This document shows, piece after piece, positions 18,315-29,563 of a stretch of 35,367 nt of DNA. The stretch is from Hyphomicrobiales bacterium (GTDB taxonomy: Bacteria > Pseudomonadota > Alphaproteobacteria > Rhizobiales > Methyloligellaceae): assembly GCA_021775525.1 (NCBI GenBank), contig JAJFHQ010000014.1:1-35367 (forward strand), in the 5' to 3' direction. Numbering within the stretch: the stretch's first letter is position 1; each line of letters starts with the position of its first letter. The notes beneath the pieces were generated by a model. That model made no database searches. It worked only from the letters and a program-made list of their open reading frames with translations, and was not told the DNA's origin. Both the position numbers and the translations under genes were made by a program.

Positions 18315-18785
18315 ATGGCCGACACTGATCTGGAAAACACGCTGATACTCGAGACGACGCAGGGCAATGTGACCATCGCTTTGCGGCCTGACCTTGCGCC
18401 CAAACATTGCGCGCGCATCAAGGAACTGGCACGCAAGAAGTTCTATGACGGCATCGTCTTCCACCGCGTCATTGACGGATTCATGGCGCAAACGGGCTGC
18501 CCCGAAGGCTTGGGCACGGGCGGATCTGGCCAGAATCTGGCAGCTGAATTCAATGATGAGCCGCATGTGCGCGGCACCACCTCCATGGCACGGGCAGCCA
18601 GTCCGGACAGTGCCGACAGCCAGTTCTTCATCTGTTTTGGAGATTCATCTTTCCTGAACGGCGAATATACTGTCTGGGGCAAGGTTGTGGACGGCATGGA
18701 ACATGTCGACAAAATCAAGCGCGGTGAGCCCGTTATTGATCCCGACAAGATTGTTTCCATGCGCGTGGCGGCTGACGCCGAGTAG
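18315..18785 (+). CDS. ppiB: Peptidyl-prolyl cis-trans isomerase, cytosolic cyclophilin
   Basis: The 156-residue protein has no signal peptide and is a bare cyclophilin domain. Conserved parts are [20 protein letters not shown] (active-site Arg and Phe), [20 protein letters not shown] and [20 protein letters not shown]. It is closely similar to the lipoprotein just upstream, so the two look like a tandem duplication with one copy retargeted. GAGGA lies before the ATG. It sits in the conserved coaD - ppi - ppi - queA - tgt order, 34 bp before queA. The gene symbol follows the E. coli cytosolic enzyme. Confidence 0.93.
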   Translation: MADTDLENTLILETTQGNVTIALRPDLAPKHCARIKELARKKFYDGIVFHRVIDGFMAQTGCPEGLGTGGSGQNLAAEFNDEPHVRGTTSMARAASPDSADSQFFICFGDSSFLNGEYTVWGKVVDGMEHVDKIKRGEPVIDPDKIVSMRVAADAE

Positions 18786-18819
18786 CACTCGTGCTTTCTC
18801 GCGCTCGCGGGGCATCCAT

Positions 18820-21952
<3,133 letters not shown>

Positions 21953-22064
21953 CGCGCGGCACTCTATAGGGCGTGGAAAGGGCTGGATACGCAATTATTT
22001 TTCTCAGTGCGCTGGTGCATCGCCGGTCAGTTTTTCGGGTCTTCACGGTGCGTTTCACTTGTCT

Positions 22065-22093
22065 TTGACACGCGACGAACTTTCGCCTATTGA
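22065..22093 (+). promoter_or_regulatory. tRNA-Lys promoter
   Basis: A consensus -35 TTGACA at 22065-22070, a 17-bp spacer and a -10-like TATTGA at 22088-22093 lie 44 bp before the tRNA. Confidence 0.7.
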
Positions 22094-22137
22094 CCCTCAT
22101 CCACGCACGACCTTAAGGTCCGCGCGTTCCATGCTGT

Positions 22138-22213
22138 GGGCCCGTAGCTCAGTTGGTAGAGCAACTGACTTTTAATCAGTGGGTCGCAGGTTCGATTCCT
22201 GCCGGGCTCACCA
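22138..22213 (+). tRNA. tRNA-Lys, anticodon UUU
   Basis: The 76-base gene folds into a full cloverleaf. The acceptor stem GGGCCCG pairs with CGGGCTC (one G-T pair). The anticodon stem ACTGA/TCAGT encloses the loop CTTTTAA with anticodon TTT. The T arm carries GGTTCGATTCC, and CCA is encoded. No integrase gene or repeated tRNA end is seen nearby. Confidence 0.98.
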
Positions 22214-22369
22214 CATTTTCCAGCGTTTCTTCCCCCCAGCACATCAAACCCGCCATCCTCGGAAAGCTCATCGCATCTTAGCGGTCTGCCGATCCGCCTC
22301 TGTTTTGCATAGTAACTTTGCCGCATTCTTTGTATTTATCTGTTCGTTATCCTCGCGTGGACGGGAGTA

Positions 22370-22789
22370 ATGATGACGCGAATGAGACAGATTTACTGGC
22401 GGCGAATGGTGACTTGCCTCGCAATAGGGGCAATCCTTTGCGAGGCCTTTCTGACAGCTGTCACGATACCCGCTTCGTTTGCCCTGGCTAATACAAGCAG
22501 TTTACCTGCGGCTGAAAATACGATCGTGATTTGTACCGGATCAGGTATGAAGCGCATGACGCTGGGACTTGACGGTGAACTTATCGAACAGCCGGACCAG
22601 GACGAAGAGCCGCGCTCTTGCCCATCCTGTGCCCTGACAGGTTTTTTTGCTCTCGACCCTCCGGAAACGTCCACTTTAGGACCCGCCGAAACCCAAACAT
22701 CGCTGTTGCCGGTGCGCGCACTCGATCTCAAAGTAGATCAACCGCGTTATGTCTGCCCTGAAGGACGCGCGCCTCCATTCGATCTCTAG
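22370..22789 (+). CDS. DUF2946-type exported protein, probably copper-related
   Basis: The protein of about 139 residues has an N-terminal membrane or signal segment (MVTCLAIGAILCEAFLTAVTIPASFALA). It then has VICTGSGMKRMTLGLDGELIEQ, the pair CPSC, and the ending RAPP, a pattern I associate with DUF2946 proteins. These small proteins sit beside copper-handling genes, and the conserved Cys residues may bind metal. The PCu(A)C chaperone gene follows 168 bp downstream on the same strand. ATG codons at 22370 and 22373 follow a GGAG; 22373 has the better spacing. The 168 bp between the two genes hold only a short frame I do not trust. Confidence 0.65.
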   Translation: MMTRMRQIYWRRMVTCLAIGAILCEAFLTAVTIPASFALANTSSLPAAENTIVICTGSGMKRMTLGLDGELIEQPDQDEEPRSCPSCALTGFFALDPPETSTLGPAETQTSLLPVRALDLKVDQPRYVCPEGRAPPFDL

Positions 22790-22957
22790 AACCTTCTCAA
22801 TCACGAATATTCGCGGTGACGTCTCCATGCGCCACCGGTTCATCAAAACGGATTTTATTGAGCTTGGTGGCTCGAGAGGAATGGCAAACACGCCCCACTC
22901 AATCGCAGTCGGGATTTTCTGCCCCCTGAACGAGCCGCAAATCAGGAGAATGATCAA

Positions 22958-23518
22958 ATGAGACATACGACAGTGCTTTTTGCCCTTTTGGCTCCAGTTT
23001 GCGTTGCGGTCTTGAATGTTCCGTCAGGAGTTGCCCAAGAAGTCAAGGCTGGCCAACTGACAATCGAGCATCCCTGGGCACGACCAACCCTTGGTAAAGC
23101 CCCCAACAGCGCGGCATATATGAAAATCACCAATCATGGAGGTACGCCTGACAAGCTGGTTGGGGTTAAATCCGATGTGGCGAATGATGCCCAGATGCAC
23201 ATGGTAGAAAAACAACGGGAAGTCATGCGTATGCGCCAGGTCAAGGGCGGTATTACCGTGCCTGCCAAAGCGTCGGTTGAGCTGAAACCCGGCGGGTATC
23301 ACATCATGCTCCTGGATCTAAGAAGGAAACTTTCCAAGGGCGATATGTTCGATATGACTCTTCAGTTTGAACACCAGGGCGAGGTTCCGGTGCAGGTAAA
23401 AATTGAAAAGATGGGCGGCATGGGTGCCGGCACTATGAAGCATGATGCGATGAATAAGGGTGCCATGAAGGATGCTGAAGGCCATAGTGACCACAACCAA
23501 GGCGGTCACAAGCACTAA
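22958..23518 (+). CDS. PCu(A)C-type periplasmic copper chaperone
   Basis: The 186-residue exported protein has a signal peptide ending at GVAQE (about residue 27), then the PCu(A)C domain (DUF461). The copper-binding pattern is visible as MHMVEKQREVMRMRQ followed by GGYHIMLLDL, which gives the His, two Met and second His that hold Cu(I). Known of the family: it delivers copper to the CuA site of cytochrome c oxidase. The last 40 residues are a Met/His-rich tail (KMGGMGAGTMKHDAMNKG and onward), likely an extra copper reservoir. AGGAGAATG precedes the start. A hairpin terminator follows. Confidence 0.92.
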   Translation: MRHTTVLFALLAPVCVAVLNVPSGVAQEVKAGQLTIEHPWARPTLGKAPNSAAYMKITNHGGTPDKLVGVKSDVANDAQMHMVEKQREVMRMRQVKGGITVPAKASVELKPGGYHIMLLDLRRKLSKGDMFDMTLQFEHQGEVPVQVKIEKMGGMGAGTMKHDAMNKGAMKDAEGHSDHNQGGHKH

Positions 23519-23546
23519 AATTTCAGATCAGGGCGGATGAGAAATT

Positions 23547-23583
23547 GCCAGCCTGTTGCATTCACGCACTTGCACAGGCTGGC
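23547..23583 (+). terminator. Hairpin after the copper chaperone gene
   Basis: Arms GCCAGCCTGT and ACAGGCTGGC pair perfectly over 10 bp around a 17-base loop, and GGCGG/CCGCC outside can extend the stem. It starts 28 bp after the stop codon. There is no clear T-tract, so it may act with Rho or protect the 3' end. Confidence 0.6.
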
Positions 23584-23634
23584 CCGCCTAAATATCTCTC
23601 TACTTTCGGGTGAGCTTCACTCTGGGTCACGCAG

Positions 23635-24381
23635 TTGAGACACATAAATTATGACAGGTCGCGTGCCCGAAGGGCACTGATAGGCGTCTGGCTGGGCCTC
23701 TGCATCATGCTCGGTGGCATCGGCACGCCTATGGCGACCGGCCCTGCGCATCAGGGCGTTGTGTTGCATTCCGGCCATGACGAAGACGATACAACAGGCG
23801 ACACCGGCATCCCGACCGGGACAATGAATATTCCGCAGAAGCAGGAGAAGGAGCCGGCGCGCCAGGTGCCGGTTGAGTCCGTCCAGGAACCGATGGACGA
23901 GAAGTCCGAACAGGATGCCGGGAAACTCCTCGGCGAAGAAAGCGGGAAAACAACATCTGATGCAGAAATTTCCTCACCGGCTCCGATACCCGGGACGGAT
24001 GCGCAGGTGAAAGGTCAAGCATCCCCGGCCGACGAAAAGGCGACCGCAAAAAATGAGAATAGGAGCGGTCCAGGGCTTCCCGTCAGAAAACCCCGCAAGC
24101 CTGTGTATCCAAAGAAAAAAGATGCCAAGAAGGCCAAGAAAAAATCTTCATTGCCCAGAAGCGCTCGGGACAAGGTGCTTTGCAAAGCGCTTCAGAAATG
24201 CCGCAACGCCTTCATCAAATGTAAGAACAAGATCAAGCATCCTGACCAGTCAGAACCGTGGATCATTGCCAAGGAGGTTTGCGGTGGCCATTACAAAACT
24301 TGTGTTGAGAAGGATTTCCAGCCCGGTGAATGGTTTATGACGCGCTGGTTCTATTTCCAGGAACTGAACTGCGGTGGGTAG
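23635..24381 (+). CDS. Exported Lys-rich protein with a Cys-rich C-terminal domain, function unknown
   Basis: The 248-residue protein starts with basic residues and a membrane/signal segment (RRALIGVWLGLCIMLGGIGTPMATG). A long, disordered, charged middle with many Glu, Pro and Lys follows. A strongly basic patch (KPRKPVYPKKKDAKKAKKKSS, around 150-172) leads to a C-terminal domain of about 70 residues with six Cys spaced like CKALQKC, FIKC, EVC, KTC and LNC, probably disulfide-bonded after export. I recognise no family. The only long-frame start is TTG 23635 without a clear ribosome binding site, so the true start is uncertain. It follows the copper genes but has no metal motif that links it to them. 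Confidence 0.6.
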   Translation: MRHINYDRSRARRALIGVWLGLCIMLGGIGTPMATGPAHQGVVLHSGHDEDDTTGDTGIPTGTMNIPQKQEKEPARQVPVESVQEPMDEKSEQDAGKLLGEESGKTTSDAEISSPAPIPGTDAQVKGQASPADEKATAKNENRSGPGLPVRKPRKPVYPKKKDAKKAKKKSSLPRSARDKVLCKALQKCRNAFIKCKNKIKHPDQSEPWIIAKEVCGGHYKTCVEKDFQPGEWFMTRWFYFQELNCGG

Positions 24382-24484
24382 GCACCAAGACGGCCCAGCC
24401 CTGTGGAAACAGTGGATAGCGGGGATAAGATGCTGCGTGCGCCGACGTGGCACTTTCGCGCCAATCGAATCAGGATAAATTGAA

Positions 24485-24992
24485 TCATGGTTGTGACGGC
24501 CAATCTCCTTCGGGAGGGACGCTGTAACTTCCAAGGACACGGCAAGTCCGAAGCCGTCCTTTGCCGAGGATGGTTTAGGCAGTGCTCTCTAAACCCGGTG
24601 CCCGGGTCCAGCGCACGCACTCGTCTTTGTGGAAACGCAATAGGTGAGAGCAGAGCGGGAGGATCCAGGTGGCGGGGGGCCTAAGGGAAGCTGCCGAATT
24701 GGGTCTGGTGACCAGGCCGTTGCCGGAACCACGTCGTTTACGGACGCGACGTTAAACAAGACGGGAGGTCGATGCCCGTAACCGTGTGATTTGAGCTTTA
24801 GATTTGGGTTTCGGCCCGGATTTTTAGCAAGGACGCATGGTCTTCGTGGAGATCGAAGTGGTTTGATCGGAGAGATCTATATCGGGCCATTGCGATTTCC
24901 GGGATGTTTCCGCCGAACGGGTGCCTCACGGCGCTGCATAAGCGGGGATCTAGGGGAGGGTAGGGCCATCGTGCCCTGCCTTCTTCTTTTTT
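24485..24992 (+). ncRNA. Candidate structured non-coding RNA
   Basis: Between the Cys-rich gene and the malonate operon lie 874 bp with no credible protein gene. About 500 bp of it is packed with short perfect hairpins: CTCC-TTCG-GGAG (24505-24516), ACGGC/GCCGT (24539-24557), ACCCGG-TGC-CCGGGT (24593-24607), GGCCT/AGGCC (24678-24718), ACGTCG/CGACGT (24731-24752), ACGGG/CCCGT (24761-24779), CTTCG/CGAAG (24842-24858) and CGCCG/CGGCG (24911-24933). It ends in a strong intrinsic terminator at 24959-24992. I looked for hallmarks of RNase P RNA, tmRNA, SRP RNA and the cobalamin riboswitch and found none. The 5' end is not defined, since no convincing promoter was found. The alternative is a long 3' untranslated region of the upstream gene. 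Confidence 0.4.
24959..24992 (+). terminator. Strong intrinsic terminator, not next to any coding gene
   Basis: Arms GGTAGGGC and GCCCTGCC form an 8-bp stem (one G-T pair) with a six-base loop, followed at once by TTCTTCTTTTTT. It lies 578 bp after the nearest upstream stop codon, which implies a plus-strand transcript ending here. Confidence 0.85.
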
Positions 24993-25192
24993 GTGCTGAC
25001 CAAATCCAAAAATTATTGTGCCGGTCTATCCCATATTAATTTTGGGTCGCGCGATTGCTGCATCGACATTCTTTTGCATCTCTGAAATTGAGGGTTTTTT
25101 GCTTAAATTTGTGAATTTTTTTTTGAAATTCGAGCAAATTCAATTGGGCTGCAAGTGTCTTGCCCAACTCCTAAATGCGTGTCAGTCTTGTT

Positions 25193-25222
25193 CATTGGTA
25201 GATGGTATACTCAATACCAATG
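25193..25222 (+). promoter_or_regulatory. Palindromic operator upstream of the malonate operon
   Basis: An outer inverted repeat CATTGGTA-N14-TACCAATG encloses an inner one, TGGTAT-N5-ATACCA (25203-25219), both perfect, and the centre holds GTATAC. The TGGT...ACCA pattern is like sites of FadR-type GntR regulators, and the rhizobial malonate repressor MatR belongs to that group. It lies 33 bp before the decarboxylase start. The stretch from 25060 to 25140 before it is very AT-rich. No regulator gene is in the window. Confidence 0.6.
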
Positions 25223-25255
25223 CCCACGAGCCGCGTTAAAGTGGACCATTGAACC

Positions 25256-26653
25256 GTGAATGTTTCATTTTTCCAGGAGTTGCTGAATTCGATCGCAGAG
25301 CGAGGACGCTTACTGCTTGATCGATCTCATGACGGTGCGGTGGATGGCGCTCTCAAGGAGCTTGCCAGTGCGTTGCTGTCAGGTCGAGGCGAAGCTTCAG
25401 GCGTAGCCTTGGCGGGCGAAATTCTCTCCATATACCGCCAAGCAGATGATTCAGAAAAAATTGAATTTTTCAGATACCTTCTGGAAGACCTCATGCCCGA
25501 TGAGGAGAAGATTACAACTGCCGCACAGGCCTATCTCGTAAAAGCGAATTCCAAGACCCTTACCGAACTTGAAATGGCAGTCGTTTCGCCGCGACAGGAG
25601 TTTTTTCGCAGACTCAATCTGGCACCTGGGGCGACCGGATGCATCGTTGCGATGCGGGCGGATCTGATTTCTCTACTTCCGCAAGCGCCAGAACTGGCAC
25701 CGGTAGATGTGGATCTCATGCATTTGCTGGGATCATGGTTCAACCGGGGCTTTCTGGTTTTGCGTCGTATCGACTGGTCGACCTCCGCGTCTACCCTGGA
25801 AAAAATCATCGAATATGAGGCAGTCCACGAGATTATGGGCTGGGAGGATTTGCGCCGACGTCTTGACCCCGCAGATCGCCGCTGCTTCGGCTTTTTTCAC
25901 CCCTCGCTCGTGGATGAACCACTGATTTTCGTGGAAGTGGCGCTCACCAGCGAGATTCCCGGATCCATACAGGAGCTTTTGTCTGCTGAGCGCGAGGCAG
26001 AAGACGCAAATGATAAAGAGACGCCAACAACGGCCGTCTTCTATTCCATTTCAAATTGCCAGAAGGGCCTGCAAGGCATTTCTTTCGGTAATTTTCTCAT
26101 CAAGCAGGTGGCCGAGGATCTGGCCAAGGAAATTACGTCCCTCAAGACTTTCGTGACGCTCTCTCCTGTCCCGCGTTTTGCGGCATGGCTCGTGCGCACC
26201 ATGAATGAGGAAGAGGCGGAACCAAATGGAGAGGAAGCTCTGGCTTTGCTTGAGGATTCTAGCTGGGCGGCTCATGCGCAACAGCATGAGAGATTGAAAG
26301 AGCTCCTGATGCCGCTGGCTGCAGAATATTTCCTCACTGCGAAAACCAGCTATGGCAGGCCCGTGGACCCGGTGGCACGGTTCCACCTTGGGAACGGCGC
26401 GAGGCTGGAGAGAATCAACTGGCTTGGAGACAAATCAGCAAAGGGACTGCGCCAGTCCCATGGGATCATGGTCAATTATCTCTATGACCTGAAAGATATC
26501 GAATCCAATCATGAGGCCTACATAAACCAAGGTACGATTGCGTCGTCCAAATCCGTGACTTCGCTGCTCAAGTCAACGGACAAATCCAAAAAGCAAAAGA
26601 AGCGCAGGAAGGCAGAGATGCCTGAGAATGCGACTGTGGAAGCAAATGAATAA
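25256..26653 (+). CDS. matA: Malonyl-CoA decarboxylase
   Basis: The enzyme splits malonyl-CoA to acetyl-CoA and CO2. The 465-residue protein has the N-terminal helical domain and the acetyltransferase-like catalytic domain. The conserved parts are LRRIDWSTSASTLEKIIEYEAVH, CFGFFHPSLVDEPLIFVEVAL, SNCQKGLQGISFGNFLIKQV and FHLGNGARLERINWLGD (residues 376-392, with the catalytic-region His377 and the NGA turn), then LRQSHGIMVNYLYDL. A Lys-rich tail of about 30 residues follows. The start is GTG 25256. It overlaps the synthetase gene by 8 bp, giving a two-gene malonate catabolism operon like rhizobial matAB. I see no malonate carrier gene adjacent. Confidence 0.95.
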   Translation: MNVSFFQELLNSIAERGRLLLDRSHDGAVDGALKELASALLSGRGEASGVALAGEILSIYRQADDSEKIEFFRYLLEDLMPDEEKITTAAQAYLVKANSKTLTELEMAVVSPRQEFFRRLNLAPGATGCIVAMRADLISLLPQAPELAPVDVDLMHLLGSWFNRGFLVLRRIDWSTSASTLEKIIEYEAVHEIMGWEDLRRRLDPADRRCFGFFHPSLVDEPLIFVEVALTSEIPGSIQELLSAEREAEDANDKETPTTAVFYSISNCQKGLQGISFGNFLIKQVAEDLAKEITSLKTFVTLSPVPRFAAWLVRTMNEEEAEPNGEEALALLEDSSWAAHAQQHERLKELLMPLAAEYFLTAKTSYGRPVDPVARFHLGNGARLERINWLGDKSAKGLRQSHGIMVNYLYDLKDIESNHEAYINQGTIASSKSVTSLLKSTDKSKKQKKRRKAEMPENATVEANE

Positions 26654-28160
26654 GAATCTTTTTGAAGTGTTGAAAACCAGGTTTCCGACTGATCTCTCAT
26701 CCCCCTTTTTGAAAGGTCGCCAGACGATTAGCTATCAGAACCTGCTTGACCGTACGGCTCAATATGCCAACGCGCTTGGCGAGCTTGGGGTGATGCCCGG
26801 AGACCGTGTTGCTGTTCAGATTGATAAAAGCGGCGAAGCGCTCATGCTGTATCTTGGCACCATTCGGGCAGGAGCTGCCTATCTGCCATTAAACACAGCC
26901 TATACTCCAAATGAATTGAGTTATTTCCTGGGCGATGCTGAACCCAGCCTTGTGGTGTGCGATATTGAGCGTGAAGACGCATTACGCGGTGTTTCCGGTA
27001 ATGCGGAGGTAAAAACGCTCGGAGACGAAAAGGAAGGGTCAATCATTACCCATGTCGACGCCGCCTCGACCACATTTGAGGAGGTTGTGTCCGATGCGGA
27101 TAGCCTGGCTGCAATTCTTTACACATCGGGCACCACCGGGCAGGCCAAGGGGGCCATGCTTTCCCATGGCAACCTTTCATCAAATGCCAAGGCACTTGCC
27201 GAGACATGGTGTTTTACCTCTGAGGACAGGTTGTTACATGCCTTGCCAGTGTATCACACGCACGGGCTGTTCACCGCGACGAACACAATCCTCTATGCCG
27301 GTGCTTCCATGCTCTTTTTGCGAAAATTTGACATAGACAAGGTAATGGATGTCATGCCTGAGGCAACGTCCATGATGGGCGTGCCGACGTTCTATTCGCG
27401 CCTGTTGCAAGATGAGCGTTTGAGCCGGGATAGTGTGAAACACATACGTGTCTTCATTTCAGGGTCGGCCCCGCTTTCACCTGAAGTTCACAGCGACTTC
27501 GAGGCCCGGACCGGCCATGCCATACTTGAACGTTACGGCATGACGGAAACGGGCATGAATACCTCCAATCCTTATGACGGGGCGAGGCGAGCCGGTACGG
27601 TCGGATTTCCATTACCCGGTGTCGAGTTGCGGATTACCGATCCCGAAACCGGGGGCGAACTCAAGCAGGGTGAAATCGGATCAATCGAGGTGCGTGGCCC
27701 GAATGTCTTTGAGGGATATTGGCGCAAACCGGAAAAAACACTGGAAGATTTTCGAGACGACGGATTTTTCATCACCGGCGATCTGGGCCTAATCGACGAT
27801 CAGGGCTATGTGAACATTGTCGGCCGGGACAAGGATTTGATTATTTCCGGTGGTTTTAATGTCTACCCGGCCGAGATCGAGGCTGCGATAGACGCAATAG
27901 CTGAGGTGGGCGAGTCGGCGGTCATTGGTGCCCCGCACTCCGATTTTGGCGAGGGTGTTCTTGCTGTCGTGGCCTGTAAATCCGGAGAAAACCTGACCGA
28001 ACAAGATGTTCTTAATTCTCTGAATGATGTTCTGGCGCGCTTCAAACAACCCAAACGGGTATTTTTCGTTGAGGCTCTGCCCCGCAACGCCATGGGTAAG
28101 GTGCAGAAAAAAGAGATGCGCGAGCAGTACGCCGAAACATTCCAATCACCAAAACAATAA
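26646..28160 (+). CDS. matB: Malonyl-CoA synthetase
   Basis: This is a 504-residue AMP-forming acyl-CoA ligase. The nucleotide loop is ILYTSGTTGQAKGAM at about 157-171. The segment LERYGMTETGMNTSNPYDGA is the hallmark of malonyl-CoA synthetases rather than general acyl-CoA ligases, followed by GTVGFPLPGVELRI, the hinge region FITGDLG and ISGGFNVYPAEIE. The C-terminal catalytic Lys is in PRNAMGKVQKKEM. It activates malonate with ATP and CoA, and the product is the substrate of the decarboxylase just upstream. An ATG at 26628 lies in frame, but 26646 is preceded by GGAAG and matches family starts. Confidence 0.95.
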   Translation: MNKNLFEVLKTRFPTDLSSPFLKGRQTISYQNLLDRTAQYANALGELGVMPGDRVAVQIDKSGEALMLYLGTIRAGAAYLPLNTAYTPNELSYFLGDAEPSLVVCDIEREDALRGVSGNAEVKTLGDEKEGSIITHVDAASTTFEEVVSDADSLAAILYTSGTTGQAKGAMLSHGNLSSNAKALAETWCFTSEDRLLHALPVYHTHGLFTATNTILYAGASMLFLRKFDIDKVMDVMPEATSMMGVPTFYSRLLQDERLSRDSVKHIRVFISGSAPLSPEVHSDFEARTGHAILERYGMTETGMNTSNPYDGARRAGTVGFPLPGVELRITDPETGGELKQGEIGSIEVRGPNVFEGYWRKPEKTLEDFRDDGFFITGDLGLIDDQGYVNIVGRDKDLIISGGFNVYPAEIEAAIDAIAEVGESAVIGAPHSDFGEGVLAVVACKSGENLTEQDVLNSLNDVLARFKQPKRVFFVEALPRNAMGKVQKKEMREQYAETFQSPKQ

Positions 28161-28313
28161 CTCAAGGCTCGACAGAGACATGCCTGAGACGCCTTGCATC
28201 TTGCGCCCGCGGGTCTCACATGCAGAAATATAACTGTGTGCTGGGCGTGCTGGGCAATCTGCGCTATTCGGTGCTGTTCGAGTTTGAGGCAATATAAAAT
28301 AATGAGGTGTTAG

Positions 28314-29318
28314 ATGGTTCGCTGGCGCGGTCGCAGAGAAAGCGACAATGTTGAGGATCGCCGGGGCGAGCGTGGTCCGGGCGGATTCCCTTTCCCCATG
28401 GGCCGCGGCGGTGGAATGAAGTTTCCTTTCCCCGGCGGTGGCGGTGGCCGCAAGGGTGGTGGTATCGGCATTATGGGTATTCTGGTCGTCGTCGGCCTGA
28501 TGCTTCTGTTCGGTGTTGATCCAAGAGTTATCCTGCAAGGTGGCCCACAACCCTCCTCGGGTGGCGGGGATATCCAGATGCCGGATATTCAGTTGCCCGG
28601 TACCAGGACCAAGCCCGCACAGATACCCAGGAGTGGCACCGGACCGCAGACACAGGCTCCAAAAACGCAAAACAAGGATGACCTGGGCCGTTTCGTTTCC
28701 GTGGTTCTGGCGGATACAGAAGACGTGTGGAAGACTTTGTTCCGGCAGATGGGGAAGTCTTATCGAGAGCCAAAACTTGTTCTGTTTTCAGGCGGGGTTC
28801 GTTCAGCTTGTGGTGTTGGTATGGCGCAAATGGGTCCATTCTACTGCCCACTCGATCAGAAGCTCTATGTTGATTTGTCGTTCTATCGTGACATGAAAAC
28901 AAAGTTCGGAGCGTCCGGTGATTTCGCCCAGGCCTACGTGATTGCCCACGAGGTCGGTCATCATGTCCAGACACTGTTCGGCATCTCGGAAAAGGTGCAA
29001 CGGGCTAAATCGCGTATGAGTCAGCGTCAGGGAAATGCACTTCAAGTGCGCATGGAGCTTCAGGCTGACTGCTTCGCGGGGGTATGGGCCCGTTTGGCAC
29101 AGCGAACGAAGCAGATACTAGAGCCTGGTGACATCGAGGAAGGCCTCAACGCGGCCAGTGCCATCGGTGACGATAATATCCAGCGCAAAACCCAGGGACA
29201 TGTCGTTCCGGATGGGTTTACGCACGGCACTTCCAAGCAGCGAGTGCGCTGGTTTAAACGCGGTATCGATACTGGCGATATTCATCAGTGCGATACCTTC
29301 AACGCTCCAAGTCTCTAG
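28314..29318 (+). CDS. YpfJ-type putative neutral zinc metallopeptidase
   Basis: The 334-residue protein starts with a Gly/Arg-rich cytosolic segment (residues 1-50), then one membrane helix (GIGIMGILVVVGLMLLFGV), a Pro/Gln-rich linker and the peptidase domain. HEVGHH at 212-217 is the HExxH zinc motif. ACGVGMAQMGPFYCPLDQKLYVDLSFY and LQADCFAGVWA, with the likely third ligand region, are typical of the YpfJ/KPN_02809 family. The C-terminus ends with DIHQCDTF. The periplasmic substrate is unknown. GAGGTG precedes the ATG. The 153 bp between matB and this gene hold only a weak GAGAC/GTCTC hairpin. Confidence 0.92.
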   Translation: MVRWRGRRESDNVEDRRGERGPGGFPFPMGRGGGMKFPFPGGGGGRKGGGIGIMGILVVVGLMLLFGVDPRVILQGGPQPSSGGGDIQMPDIQLPGTRTKPAQIPRSGTGPQTQAPKTQNKDDLGRFVSVVLADTEDVWKTLFRQMGKSYREPKLVLFSGGVRSACGVGMAQMGPFYCPLDQKLYVDLSFYRDMKTKFGASGDFAQAYVIAHEVGHHVQTLFGISEKVQRAKSRMSQRQGNALQVRMELQADCFAGVWARLAQRTKQILEPGDIEEGLNAASAIGDDNIQRKTQGHVVPDGFTHGTSKQRVRWFKRGIDTGDIHQCDTFNAPSL

Positions 29319-29381
29319 GCTCGAACCGTGGCAAACGCAGATCAACTGTATGGCTATACGCTGTGGCATGCGTGGTTGATG

Positions 29382-29393
29382 GCTTAATTAAGC
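29382..29393. repeat. Perfect 12-bp palindrome GCTTAATTAAGC
   Basis: It lies 171 bp before the substrate-binding protein start, and GGTTAACC follows at 29407-29414. It could be an operator or part of a promoter for the transporter operon, but nothing else supports that. Confidence 0.25.
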
Positions 29394-29563
29394 AGTTTCA
29401 TCAGCTGGTTAACCGGTGTGTGGAATATATTTGCAAGGCGGCTCGCACTTTGCTTTATTTGCGGCAAGCCCGGTCACCTTGCTAAAGTTTGGTATGGAGC
29501 CTGGCGGGGCTAAGAAATATGAGCAAAAAAATGCTCAATTCTGAAACCAATGGAGGAAACATA

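Noticed and set aside
22138..22213. tRNA-Lys as the attachment site of an integrated element
   Set aside because: No integrase gene, no repeat of the tRNA 3' end and no foreign gene set downstream within the window.
22749..22961. Plus-strand frame of 70 codons between the DUF2946 and copper chaperone genes
   Set aside because: It overlaps the DUF2946 end in another frame and shows no family features.
24487..24684. Plus-strand frame of 65 codons in the gene-free block
   Set aside because: No ribosome binding site and no domain. The DNA shows RNA-like hairpins rather than coding features.
24485..24992. RNase P RNA, tmRNA, SRP RNA or cobalamin riboswitch in the gene-free block
   Set aside because: None of the conserved core sequences of these RNAs, nor a tmRNA tag frame, could be found on the strand that ends in the terminator.
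24791..25039. Plus-strand frame of 82 codons before the malonate operon
   Set aside because: It reads straight through the strong intrinsic terminator at 24959-24992 and has no good start or domain.
28175..28225. GAGAC...GTCTC inverted repeat after matB as an operon terminator
   Set aside because: The stem has only six good pairs around a long loop and no T-tract, too weak to call.
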